A stretch of DNA of 64,000 nucleotides from Haloterrigena salifodinae (GTDB lineage: Archaea > Halobacteriota > Halobacteria > Halobacteriales > Natrialbaceae), in NCBI RefSeq assembly GCF_003977755.1, contig NZ_RQWN01000007.1, forward strand, positions 114,848 through 178,847, read 5' to 3'. How positions within the stretch are numbered: the first letter of the stretch is position 1; each line of letters begins with the position of its first letter. Both the position numbers and the translations under genes were made by a program. Of this stretch, positions 44,023-51,890 are shown piece by piece. The notes below the pieces were generated by a model. It was not told the DNA's origin and made no database searches. It saw only the letters and a program-made list of their open reading frames with translations.

Positions 44023-44544
44023 ATGAGCGCGCGCAACAACGTCGCACCCAGCACGATTGCCGTCGACTTCGTCGAGGGCGGCGTCGTCGTCGAATATCTC
44101 GACGGTCGGGACGTCTTCTATCATGGCCCGCCGAAACCCGTCGAGGGAGCGATCACGACGCCGCCGGGCAAGGAAGTGCACGTCCTCGTCACCGACCTTG
44201 ACGGCGTCGAGGGCGTCATGACCTACGTCAACGACCGCAACACCCACGACGACATCCTCGAGTCGACCGGCGTCGGCCGCGTGATGCTCGACCGCGACGA
44301 CGAGGAGGAGCTGTTCCCCGGCGTCACTGTCGCCACGGAGGGCTATTCGATCCGCGTCGAGGCCGACCTCTCGGCGGTCGACGGCCGCGTGTTCGTCTTT
44401 GCCGAGGACGAGATGAGCGAGCACGCCTACGAACTCGTCGAAAGCGTCGACGAGGACGCCGACGCGACCGCCGAGGACGAATCGGACGGCACCGCCAGCG
44501 GTGACGACACCACCGGCGACGGATCCGGAACGAACTGGGGCTAA
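44023..44544 (+). CDS. Conserved haloarchaeal protein of unknown function (DUF5796-like)
   Basis: A 173-residue acidic protein from ATG 44023. A beta-rich core (STIAVDFVEGGVVVEYLDGRDVFYHGPPKPVEGAITTPPGKEVHVLVTD) is followed by DEEELFPGVTVATEGYSIRVEADL and a highly acidic Ser/Thr tail. It resembles the haloarchaeal DUF5796 family, recalled rather than checked. It is divergent from shikimate kinase and 3 bases upstream of the next small gene, so probably co-transcribed with it. Confidence 0.82.
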   Translation: MSARNNVAPSTIAVDFVEGGVVVEYLDGRDVFYHGPPKPVEGAITTPPGKEVHVLVTDLDGVEGVMTYVNDRNTHDDILESTGVGRVMLDRDDEEELFPGVTVATEGYSIRVEADLSAVDGRVFVFAEDEMSEHAYELVESVDEDADATAEDESDGTASGDDTTGDGSGTNWG

Positions 44545-44547
44545 GCG

Positions 44548-44793
44548 ATGCCGCTACAGAAACCCTGGCGGGACCTCGACCGGGACGCGGTCTCGAGCGC
44601 GCCCGATCGGCCCGGCGTCTACGAGTTCGGCGACAGTTCGGGAACGGTCCAGGCAGTCGACCACGGTGTCCTCCGCGACGAACTCAAAACCGCGTTGGCC
44701 TACGGCGACGCCGATCGCGTGCGATGGACGGAAACCCACACGCTCGAGCAGGCTCGCGAACTCGCCGCCGACCACCGCGAGCGACTCGAGTGA
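44548..44793 (+). CDS. Small protein with GIY-YIG/UvrC-like N-terminal motif
   Basis: An 81-residue protein: PWRDLDRDAVSSAPDRPGVYEFGDSSGTVQAVDHGVLRDELKTALAYGDADRVRW. The RPGVYEFGDxxG pattern resembles the start of GIY-YIG endonuclease domains, but the catalytic Arg/Glu region is absent. A minimal, perhaps inactive derivative. It lies 3 bases after the preceding gene, indicating co-expression. Confidence 0.72.
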   Translation: MPLQKPWRDLDRDAVSSAPDRPGVYEFGDSSGTVQAVDHGVLRDELKTALAYGDADRVRWTETHTLEQARELAADHRERLE

Positions 44794-45031
44794 CGGTGCG
44801 TTCGGTATCAGGCGTGCCATGAGTCGGCCCTGGTTCTCATTCAGTGATGGGCTACGCTCTGGGACACCGTTCCTCTATCGGATGGATAGCTGCCGATCGA
44901 GTTGGAAGGTTCACTACGACTCATCGTAGCGATCGTGTATCGTCGGTCTCAGTAAAAGAAGAACGAGACCCCCTCTACAGGGGAGAATCCCGTTAGCGAG
45001 CGTCATTCGCCGATTTTGGCCGCGTTTTCAC

Positions 45032-45448
45032 TCAGTAGTACTTCTTTTTCTTACCGCGCTTCCCGCTTTTCTTCGGGTAGTGCCCCTTCTTTTTACCTTT
45101 CCCCTTCTTGCCGGGGTGTTTGTTACCGCGCTCCCCGCTTTTCTTTGATTTGTGTCCAGGTGGCGTTTTCTTCCTGCCTTTCTTCTTTTTCTTTCCGGGG
45201 TATTTGTTGCCTCGTTTCCCGCTTTTCTTCGGGTAGTGGCCCTTCTTTTTACCTTTCCCTTTCTTTCCGGGATATTTGTTACCGCGCTCTCCGCTTTTCT
45301 TTGATTTGTGTCCAGGCGGCGTTTTCTTATCGTAGTCGTCTTTTCCACTTGCCGAAGCAGCGCCGGTGAATCCGATCGCGGCGAGGCTTGCCGTCCCCAC
45401 AGCTCGGAGGATACCCCGGCGGTCGCTCGTTTTCTTGTCTTCAGTCAT
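45032..45448 (-). CDS. Secreted, extremely lysine-rich tandem-repeat protein
   Basis: A 138-residue protein: a Tat-type signal (SDRRGILRAVGTASLAAIGF, ending at about residue 33), then a mature region of about 105 residues with roughly 40% Lys plus Gly/Pro/His/Tyr. Two 52-residue tandem copies start at residues 41 and 93 (KKTPPGHKSKKSGERGNK..., ...GKGKKKGHYPKKSGKRG). Only a handful of acidic residues are present, so net charge is strongly positive. This is the opposite of the acidic proteome of salt-in haloarchaea. A poly-cation for binding DNA, polyanionic glycans or the acidic S-layer is plausible. No family recognised. Confidence 0.8.
   Translation of the reverse strand: MTEDKKTSDRRGILRAVGTASLAAIGFTGAASASGKDDYDKKTPPGHKSKKSGERGNKYPGKKGKGKKKGHYPKKSGKRGNKYPGKKKKKGRKKTPPGHKSKKSGERGNKHPGKKGKGKKKGHYPKKSGKRGKKKKYY
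45172..45328 (-). repeat. 156-bp coding tandem repeat, copy 1 of the Lys-rich protein
   Basis: Encodes residues 41-92 (KKTPPGHK ... KKKKKGR). The second, shorter copy occupies about 45035-45171 and encodes residues 93-138, with a few substitutions and a truncated end. Confidence 0.75.
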
Positions 45449-45507
45449 TTTCGTTCTCGGACGGGGTTCCGCCCGTCAGAGGGCACTTCGGGGATCTGTA
45501 TTAACGG

Positions 45508-45551
45508 CTACAATCGTTACAACCGTTGACTACAACCGTTACAATCGTTTC
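45508..45551. promoter_or_regulatory. Four ACAAYCGTT boxes upstream of the Lys-rich gene
   Basis: ACAATCGTT (45510), ACAACCGTT (45519), a 4-base gap, ACAACCGTT (45532) and ACAATCGTT (45541). The paired, mirrored order resembles an operator array. It sits 62-101 bases upstream of the ATG at 45448. Confidence 0.5.
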
Positions 45552-46344
45552 GAGGCGTCAATTCTACATACTAACTATTCCCGATCGGGTGAATAAATCC
45601 GGGAAGATTCGGTGAAATTTAACGACGTTTATTCATCCTAGGGAAAGTAACTCGATCTCGATAATTAGACACGGGCCCAGACACGAGCGAACGTCGAAGG
45701 CGGCAAACCGCGTCGTAACCGGTCCGATAATTTCGAACAGTGGGGCGAACCGATTTATGGTTCCCCCATACTGGTTCAGTTATAGTTCCTTACTAGCGGG
45801 ACGTTTCGATATAGCGCTCGAGAGCAACTGAGACGGCCGAGTCGCTTTCGGACGGAAGTCTACGTTCAGCGTGTGCGGTACTGAGGTAAACGATGAGTAG
45901 CACCGTTTCAGTGGCCGATTCCGCGGACTTGCTCCGGTCGCAGTGACGAGTGGCGGTTCGCTGAGAATTGCGCGACGTGATTGTCGAGGAAAACGTATCG
46001 CGTGAGAACCAGTAGTCTGGCTCAGACGTGCGTAAAAGTGCGTTCACTGGGCCCCGCGCTGGATCGCCGTGATTCCAGTGTTCGGGTCAGCGGTACTACG
46101 TGTGCAATCAGGTGATTGTTCCCAGAACCTACCTCCGAACGACTGCTCCCGAGAATGGTGCCCCGAGATAATCGTTTACCGTTTCAACTGCTACTGTCCG
46201 TAACCAATCGCGGGTTACCTCATAGCGATATATTTCCACTTTTGGTAACGTTTTTTCCATCAGATCAACACAGTTCCATTTCTGGTAACGTTATCCCATA
46301 GGGGAAGAGTACTCTCAACACGTTCGAGCGCTATCGTAGGTGTG
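45552..46344. other. Long non-coding region with repeated boxes
   Basis: About 790 bases with no convincing gene; frames such as 45793-46047 (-) are Ser/Arg-rich and unlike neighbours. It carries the two 20-bp boxes at 46233 and 46273, an inverted GTAACC-N7-GGTTAC at 46200-46218, and several TATA-like tracts. Confidence 0.45.
46233..46292 (+). promoter_or_regulatory. Two TGGTAACGTT boxes spaced exactly 40 bp
   Basis: TTTCCACTTTTGGTAACGTT (46233-46252) and GTTCCATTTCTGGTAACGTT (46273-46292) share 17 of 20 positions at a 40-bp interval, about four helical turns. They lie roughly 50-110 bases upstream of the ATG at 46345, making them candidate operator half-sites for that gene. Confidence 0.5.
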
Positions 46345-46854
46345 ATGGTACCCGAGCCCGAGGACATCCCGTCCGTAACCAACGGGCGTGCGCTGACGAC
46401 GGACCGCGACAGACGGCACCTCGCCCGCGCCGGTGATGCGGACGATAACGACCACTATCAGGCCGTCTCGAGGGTTCGCCGGCGGATCCGAGAGAACATC
46501 GACGAGGACGTCGAACTGCTCCGGGAATACAATCCGCGTCTGCTCGAGGAACTACAAGGCGTCGTCTGTGAACCGACGGAAGACGACGATCCGTTAGACG
46601 AGGCCATCGAGCACATGATCGACGCTCTCGAGAACGTAAACCGCGTTCGCAGTCGGCGGTACGAGACTCGAACACAGGGCACTCGAGATCGACCGATCGA
46701 CGGCGACGAAGACGACGATCATGACGGGGACCGGTCCGCAACCGAGGACGTTCGGCTCGAGACTGCGCTGAACCACATCGACGCCGCCCGACGAGCGCTC
46801 GTCGCCGAGACCGAGGAATCAGTATCCGAGGCCGAACGGGACCCGAATCAGTGA
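46345..46854 (+). CDS. Acidic helical protein of unknown function
   Basis: A 169-residue protein from ATG 46345 (a GTG 3 bases upstream is also possible). SVTNGRALTTDRDRRHLARAGDADDNDHYQAVSRVRRRIRENIDEDVELLREYNPRLLEELQGVVC, then a charged disordered stretch with DEDDDHDGDRS, and a helical end HIDAARRALVAETEESVSEAE. Helical and charged, possibly a DNA-associated protein. No family recognised with confidence. Confidence 0.7.
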   Translation: MVPEPEDIPSVTNGRALTTDRDRRHLARAGDADDNDHYQAVSRVRRRIRENIDEDVELLREYNPRLLEELQGVVCEPTEDDDPLDEAIEHMIDALENVNRVRSRRYETRTQGTRDRPIDGDEDDDHDGDRSATEDVRLETALNHIDAARRALVAETEESVSEAERDPNQ

Positions 46855-47079
46855 AAGCACGCCTCCACTCCGCGCATGTAACAGGCAGTAGGTTCCAGTT
46901 CCGCGAGTCCAACCAGTCTCGCTCATCGTTCGTCACCGCTCTCCGTCCGTCGCCACCGTGTTCGAGCTATCAGTCCGCTCTACAATCACGCGTGTGCTGC
47001 CTACGACCTGTTCCGGACTCTCGAGTTCGAACACACGCTCGAGCCGGGTGACCGGCGCCGCGGCGTCGACGCCGGTCGC

Positions 47080-47214
47080 TTACTGGATGTACGACGGGTC
47101 GGAGTCGTCGCAGTGGTTCTCGTGTTCGGTCGCGTCTGACTTCTCGTCGAACAACAGCCCGCAGGTCTCGCACTCCCACCAGGTCGCGTCGTCGCGCTCC
47201 GTCTGGAGTACCAT
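47080..47214 (-). CDS. Small zinc-finger protein
   Basis: A 44-residue protein from ATG 47214 to TAA 47080: MVLQTERDDATWWECETCGLL, then FDEKSDATEHENHCDDSDPSYIQ. The C-x2-C...H-x3-C pattern is a compact C2HC-like zinc finger. Very short but codon-clean and typical of conserved haloarchaeal mini-proteins. Confidence 0.75.
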   Translation of the reverse strand: MVLQTERDDATWWECETCGLLFDEKSDATEHENHCDDSDPSYIQ

Positions 47215-47273
47215 AGGGAAGCAGTCACTGCGAACGGCAAAATGCGTTTCTCCGAATCTGGAGTCGCTGTTCG

Positions 47274-47777
47274 TTACTTATCGATCTCGACGTTCGTGTG
47301 CGTATTCGACCGCGACTGCGCGTCCGCGGCGTCGTCGTCCAGCAGTCGCTGCATCTCGCGTTCGAACTCCGCTTCGGTGATCTCGCCGTCGACATACTGT
47401 TCTTTGAGTCGCTGTCTGCGATCCCCGGTCGTCGGCTCGACTCGCTCCGAGGCGTCGAACTGCCGCAGGACGGGATACTCGCGCTCGAGGCGCTCGACGA
47501 TCGACGCCAGTCGATCGCTCCGGGGAATCGATTTGGTCCGGAGGACGGAGACGACCGTCGCGACCAGAAACGCGACCGCGATCAGTCCCAGGACGATCGC
47601 GGCGACGACCCACTCGGCGGCCGCTCCGAGCATCGCCAGCACGAGGACCTCCTCGCTGTAGGTCGCGCCCCCGGTGAGCACGGAGAGCGCGTCGAAGAGT
47701 CCCAGTAGCCCGACGCCGACCAGTAGGATCCCGGTGACGACGAAGCCGCCGAAGTACAGCCAGTGACGCGATGCCAT
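47274..47777 (-). CDS. Membrane protein with SHOCT domain
   Basis: A 167-residue protein with two membrane helices (about 8-30 and 48-80). A linker and a C-terminal SHOCT-type motif follow (DRRQRLKEQYVDGEITEAEFEREMQRLLDDD, about residues 118-148). SHOCT motifs mediate oligomerisation or attachment in many membrane-linked proteins. Function unknown. Confidence 0.85.
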   Translation of the reverse strand: MASRHWLYFGGFVVTGILLVGVGLLGLFDALSVLTGGATYSEEVLVLAMLGAAAEWVVAAIVLGLIAVAFLVATVVSVLRTKSIPRSDRLASIVERLEREYPVLRQFDASERVEPTTGDRRQRLKEQYVDGEITEAEFEREMQRLLDDDAADAQSRSNTHTNVEIDK

Positions 47778-47863
47778 ATGGGATAGTCAGCCACGAGACA
47801 AAGTAAGTGTACGGGGTTGATCCATCGAAACGGATCTTCGTCTGGTCACCGCTACCAACGGGT

Positions 47864-48772
47864 CTACGCGTCGAGTTCGGTCAGTTCTTCGACGTCCGGA
47901 ATCTTCTCGCTCGCGGTCGTGATCTGTTGCATGCGCTGTTCGTGTTTGTTATACGCGTACTCGGCGAGGTCCGACGGGCTTGGACCGGGGCCCGCCTCAG
48001 TGCTGGCTCCACCCTCACCGGCAAGGCTGTCTTGGACGAGCGGCACCAGTTCGTCGACCGTGTCCCGAAGCACGTCGGGATCGACTTCGCCGTCCATCAC
48101 GAACGACTTGAGCTGGGCCATCCCGAAGCCGACGTGGCGACCCTCGTCGCTGCGGACCAGTTTGAGCCCCTCGACCAGCCCCGGCAGATCGGGGAGATCG
48201 GATTCCTGCTCCCCGTACGCGAGGGTCAGCCCGTAGTAGCCGGTCTGCGCGAGGATGCCCTCGATTGTCAGATGGTAGTGACAGTGGGCCTTCGCGCGGT
48301 TCTCCGGCGTGTCGTCCTCGAGCAGGCGCGCCATCGCCCGTTCGTTGCGCTCGAAGAGTTCGTTGTAGGGGTCGTTGAACCACCGCTCGTCGGTCGGCGA
48401 CGACCGTTCCTGTCCGCGTCGGTCCTCCTCCGTGTGGATCACCTCCCGCCAGTAGCGGTCGAAAAAGTCGGTGTGTTTCGACTCCTCGTAGAGTTGGGTC
48501 GTGATGAACAGCTGGTCCTCGATGTCCTCGAGGACGACCGCCAGCGGCGCGAGGTCCTCGGTCACCGACTCCTCGCCGGCGCCGAACAGCGCCAGCGACC
48601 GTTTCAGCCCCTCGAACGCCGGGTCCGGGAGTTCAGCGACGCCCTCACGGTCTGCCTCGAGATCGATCTCGTGGGGGTCCCAGTGCTTCTCGACGGCGTT
48701 CCGGTAGTATCGATGGGAACGCGTCGACGAATCCAGTCGCATCTCGGGCCGTGCATCGCGCGTCATGTTCAT
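47864..48772 (-). CDS. R2-like ligand-binding oxidase / ribonucleotide reductase small-subunit-like protein
   Basis: A 302-residue ferritin-like protein. First half LEDIEDQLFITTQLYEESKHTDFFDRYWREV and second half HYHLTIEGILAQTGYYG ... LKLVRSDEGRHVGFGMAQLK give the Glu/His metal ligand sets of a dinuclear Mn/Fe site. The C-terminal tail has no RNR-like Tyr anchor. Family R2lox is widespread in archaea; the true substrate is unknown. It shares a short divergent promoter region with the HTH-10-like regulator at 48853. Confidence 0.85.
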   Translation of the reverse strand: MNMTRDARPEMRLDSSTRSHRYYRNAVEKHWDPHEIDLEADREGVAELPDPAFEGLKRSLALFGAGEESVTEDLAPLAVVLEDIEDQLFITTQLYEESKHTDFFDRYWREVIHTEEDRRGQERSSPTDERWFNDPYNELFERNERAMARLLEDDTPENRAKAHCHYHLTIEGILAQTGYYGLTLAYGEQESDLPDLPGLVEGLKLVRSDEGRHVGFGMAQLKSFVMDGEVDPDVLRDTVDELVPLVQDSLAGEGGASTEAGPGPSPSDLAEYAYNKHEQRMQQITTASEKIPDVEELTELDA

Positions 48773-48852
48773 GTGAGTATACGCTCGAGATCCCGATGAA
48801 CTTGTATCTCATACAGTAGGGTGTTTAAGTAATATCGGATGCACGTGATCGC

Positions 48853-49488
48853 ATGGGGCTCATCGCGGAGTTCAGATTGACGTCGCTCGATCTCCCACTG
48901 ACGGACGCGGTCGCGGCCGTCCCTGAGGTCACGGTCTACATCGAACGCATCCTCGTCGTCGATCCCGATCGACCCGTCGTCCTCTGTCGGGTCGTCGACG
49001 ACTCCGACGGCGAGTTCGGCACCGCGTTGGCCGACGATCCCACGGTCGCAGAGCACATCCCGCTAGACGAATCGAGCGGCAGCACGTTCTACCGGATCAA
49101 ACTTCGCAATCCGCCAGTCCCGATCTACCGAAAGTACGTCGAACTCGGTACCACGCCGCTTGACGGAATCGTGACCGTCGACGGCTGGTGGGGACGCGCC
49201 CGATTCCCCGGCCGCGAGGCGCTGGCCGAGTACCGCGCGTTCTGCGTCGACCGGGGCGCGTCCTTCCAACTCGAGCGACTCACCCGGGAATCGACGGCGG
49301 ACGATCCACCGTTCGGCCTCACGCAAGAGCAATACGATGCGCTCATCGCGGCCCGGGACGCGGGCTACTTCGCGGTACCGCGGGAGGCGTCGACCGAGAA
49401 AATCGGCGAGCGACTGGGGATTTCGGGACCATCGGCCTCCGAGCGCATTCGTCGGGGGATCGATCGGTTGCTCGAGAACGCACTGTAG
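48853..49488 (+). CDS. HTH-10-like transcriptional regulator
   Basis: A 211-residue regulator. N-terminal sensor-like part LIAEFRLTSLDLPLTDAVAAVPEVTVYIERIL, then a C-terminal HTH-10 domain (about residues 155-205) with FGLTQEQYDALIAARDAGYFAVPREASTEKIGERLGISGPSASERIRRGIDRLLENAL. It is divergent, 80 bases from the R2lox-like gene, so it may regulate it. Confidence 0.85.
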   Translation: MGLIAEFRLTSLDLPLTDAVAAVPEVTVYIERILVVDPDRPVVLCRVVDDSDGEFGTALADDPTVAEHIPLDESSGSTFYRIKLRNPPVPIYRKYVELGTTPLDGIVTVDGWWGRARFPGREALAEYRAFCVDRGASFQLERLTRESTADDPPFGLTQEQYDALIAARDAGYFAVPREASTEKIGERLGISGPSASERIRRGIDRLLENAL

Positions 49489-49565
49489 CAGGACGATACA
49501 TCGATTCGACGTCAACGTCGATTGACAGGACAATTCTCAAGGCGACGCGGGCGAAAGCACCCTCC

Positions 49566-51785
49566 ATGAGCGAGTCGGATTCGGACGGCGTTTCGCTGAC
49601 GGTTCGAGCCGCTGAAAAGCGAGACGCCGGGCGCGGCGTCGCACGGATCCCGGAACTAGCGCGGCGCCAGCTCGGCGTATTGAGCGGCGACACCGTCGTC
49701 ATCGACGGCGAGACGGCGACCGTCGCGAAGATGTGGCCGGCCGATCCATCGGTCCCGGAAAACGTCATCCAGATCGACGGGGACACGCGCGCGAACGCCG
49801 GCGCGCACGTCGGGGACACGGTCACCGTTCGGACGAAGGATACGTCGACGATCGCCGAAGCCGAGCGCGTGACGCTGACGCCGCCGCCGACACTAACGGA
49901 CGACCAGGTAGCGGTCGCCGAACGCGAGGCGACCAAGACGCTCCGCAACCGCCCCGTTCGAGCCGGCGAACAGATCCGAATTGAGGGCGTCGATCAGGAG
50001 CCGTTCCGCGTCACTGACACTGCTCCCGACGGAGACGTCCGCATCACGAGCACGACGACGGTCCGGATCGTCGGCGGCGACGCGGCGGCGAGCGGCGGGT
50101 CCTCGAGGACTGGCCGGAGCAACGGGCGAAATCGCGATGATGGAACGTCCGGGTCGGCGACGGATGGTACGGGTGCGACCGCGCCAACGGAACCCACCTC
50201 CGGCGTCACCTACGAGGACATCGGCGGGTTGGACGAGGAACTCGAGCTCGTTCGGGAGATGATCGAACTCCCGCTCTCCGAGCCCGAACTGTTCCGCCGG
50301 CTCGGCGTCGACCCGCCCTCCGGCGTCCTACTGTACGGCCCGCCGGGAACGGGGAAGACGCTGATCGCCCGCGCGGTCGCCAACGAGGTCGACGCCAACT
50401 TCGAGACGGTCTCCGGCCCGGAGATCATGTCGAAGTACAAAGGGGAGAGCGAAGAGCGGCTCCGCGAGGTGTTCGAGCGCGCCGAAGAAAATGCACCGAC
50501 GATCATTTTCTTCGACGAGATCGACTCCATCGCCGGCCAGCGCGACGACGACGGCGACGCCGAAAACCGGATCGTCGGCCAACTGCTGACGCTGATGGAC
50601 GGCCTCGACGCCCGCGGCGAGGTGATCGTCATCGGCGCGACCAACCGCGTCGACACCATCGATCCCGCGCTCCGTCGGGGCGGTCGCTTCGACCGCGAGA
50701 TCCAAATCGGCGTCCCCGACGCGGACGGCCGCAGAGAGATACTCGAGGTCCACACCCGCGGGATGCCCCTGGCCGACGACGTCAGCGTCGACACGCTCGC
50801 CCGCCGAACACACGGGTTCGTCGGCGCGGATCTCGATTCGGTCGTCAGCGAGGCCGCGATGGCGGCGATCCGCGGGCGGCCGACCGAAAGCGACGAGCGG
50901 GCGACGTGGAATCGGGAGCCGACGGTCCACAAGCGCCACTTCGACGAAGCGCTAGCCTCGGTCGAACCCTCCGCGATGCGCGAGTACGTCGCCGAATCGC
51001 CCAACACCGACTTCGCGGACGTCGGCGGCCTTGAGGAGGCCAAACAGCTGCTCCGGGAGTCCGTCGAGTGGCCGCTGACCTACGACCGGCTGTTCGAGGA
51101 GACCAATACCCAGCCGCCGTCGGGCGTGCTTCTCCACGGACCGCCGGGGACCGGAAAGACGTTACTCGCACGCGCTCTCGCGGGCGAGACCGACGTCAAC
51201 TTCGTCCGCGTCGACGGCCCCGAGATCGTCGACCGCTACGTCGGGGAATCGGAGAAGGCGATCCGCGAGGTGTTCGAACGCGCCCGCCAGTCCGCGCCAT
51301 CGATCGTCTTCTTCGACGAGATCGACGCGATCACGAGCGCCCGCGGCGAGGGCAACGAAGTCACCGAGCGAGTCGTCTCCCAACTGCTGACGGAACTCGA
51401 CGGAATGCGGGAAAACCCAAACCTCGTCGTGCTGGCCGCGACGAATCGCAAGGACCAGATCGATCCCGCCCTGCTCCGTCCCGGACGGCTCGACACCCAC
51501 GTCTTCGTCGGCGAACCCGACCGCGAGGCCCGCGAGAAGATCCTCGCGGTCCACACCCGCGGCAAGCCGCTGGCCGACGACGTCGACGTCGCGGAACTGG
51601 CCGACGAACTCGAGGGGTACACCGGCGCGGACCTCGAGGCGCTCGTCCGAACGGCCTCGATGCAGGCGATCCGAGAAGTTGCTGAGCAGTACGATCCCGA
51701 GGACGCCAACGAACGCGCCGACGAGGTCGTTATCGAACGCCGACACCTCGAGGCGGCGCGGGAGAACGGCGCCCCGACGCGGTGA
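49566..51785 (+). CDS. Cdc48/VCP-like AAA+ ATPase (VAT type)
   Basis: A 739-residue protein from ATG 49566. An N-domain (about 1-170, double-psi-barrel: LTVRAAEKRDAGRGVARIPELARRQLG) is followed by a Ser/Thr-rich linker. Tandem AAA domains have Walker A GPPGTGKT near residues 257 and 524 and Walker B FFDEIDSI/FFDEIDAI. Arg fingers lie in the second regions of homology. It unfolds ubiquitin-like (SAMP)-tagged or aggregated substrates for the proteasome. Length and order match archaeal VAT. Confidence 0.95.
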   Translation: MSESDSDGVSLTVRAAEKRDAGRGVARIPELARRQLGVLSGDTVVIDGETATVAKMWPADPSVPENVIQIDGDTRANAGAHVGDTVTVRTKDTSTIAEAERVTLTPPPTLTDDQVAVAEREATKTLRNRPVRAGEQIRIEGVDQEPFRVTDTAPDGDVRITSTTTVRIVGGDAAASGGSSRTGRSNGRNRDDGTSGSATDGTGATAPTEPTSGVTYEDIGGLDEELELVREMIELPLSEPELFRRLGVDPPSGVLLYGPPGTGKTLIARAVANEVDANFETVSGPEIMSKYKGESEERLREVFERAEENAPTIIFFDEIDSIAGQRDDDGDAENRIVGQLLTLMDGLDARGEVIVIGATNRVDTIDPALRRGGRFDREIQIGVPDADGRREILEVHTRGMPLADDVSVDTLARRTHGFVGADLDSVVSEAAMAAIRGRPTESDERATWNREPTVHKRHFDEALASVEPSAMREYVAESPNTDFADVGGLEEAKQLLRESVEWPLTYDRLFEETNTQPPSGVLLHGPPGTGKTLLARALAGETDVNFVRVDGPEIVDRYVGESEKAIREVFERARQSAPSIVFFDEIDAITSARGEGNEVTERVVSQLLTELDGMRENPNLVVLAATNRKDQIDPALLRPGRLDTHVFVGEPDREAREKILAVHTRGKPLADDVDVAELADELEGYTGADLEALVRTASMQAIREVAEQYDPEDANERADEVVIERRHLEAARENGAPTR

Positions 51786-51890
51786 CCGTCGGATTGATCG
51801 ACATCTTCCTCTAGTTCCCGTCGCTGGCGAACGCGATTGCGAACCGCGTCGAACGAAATCGGTTTACTCTCACCGCCGTTACGACCGCCA

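Noticed and set aside
45793..46047. Minus-strand frame of 84 codons in the long non-coding region
   Set aside because: Serine/arginine-rich and unlike neighbouring proteins, no start signal, no family; treated as chance.
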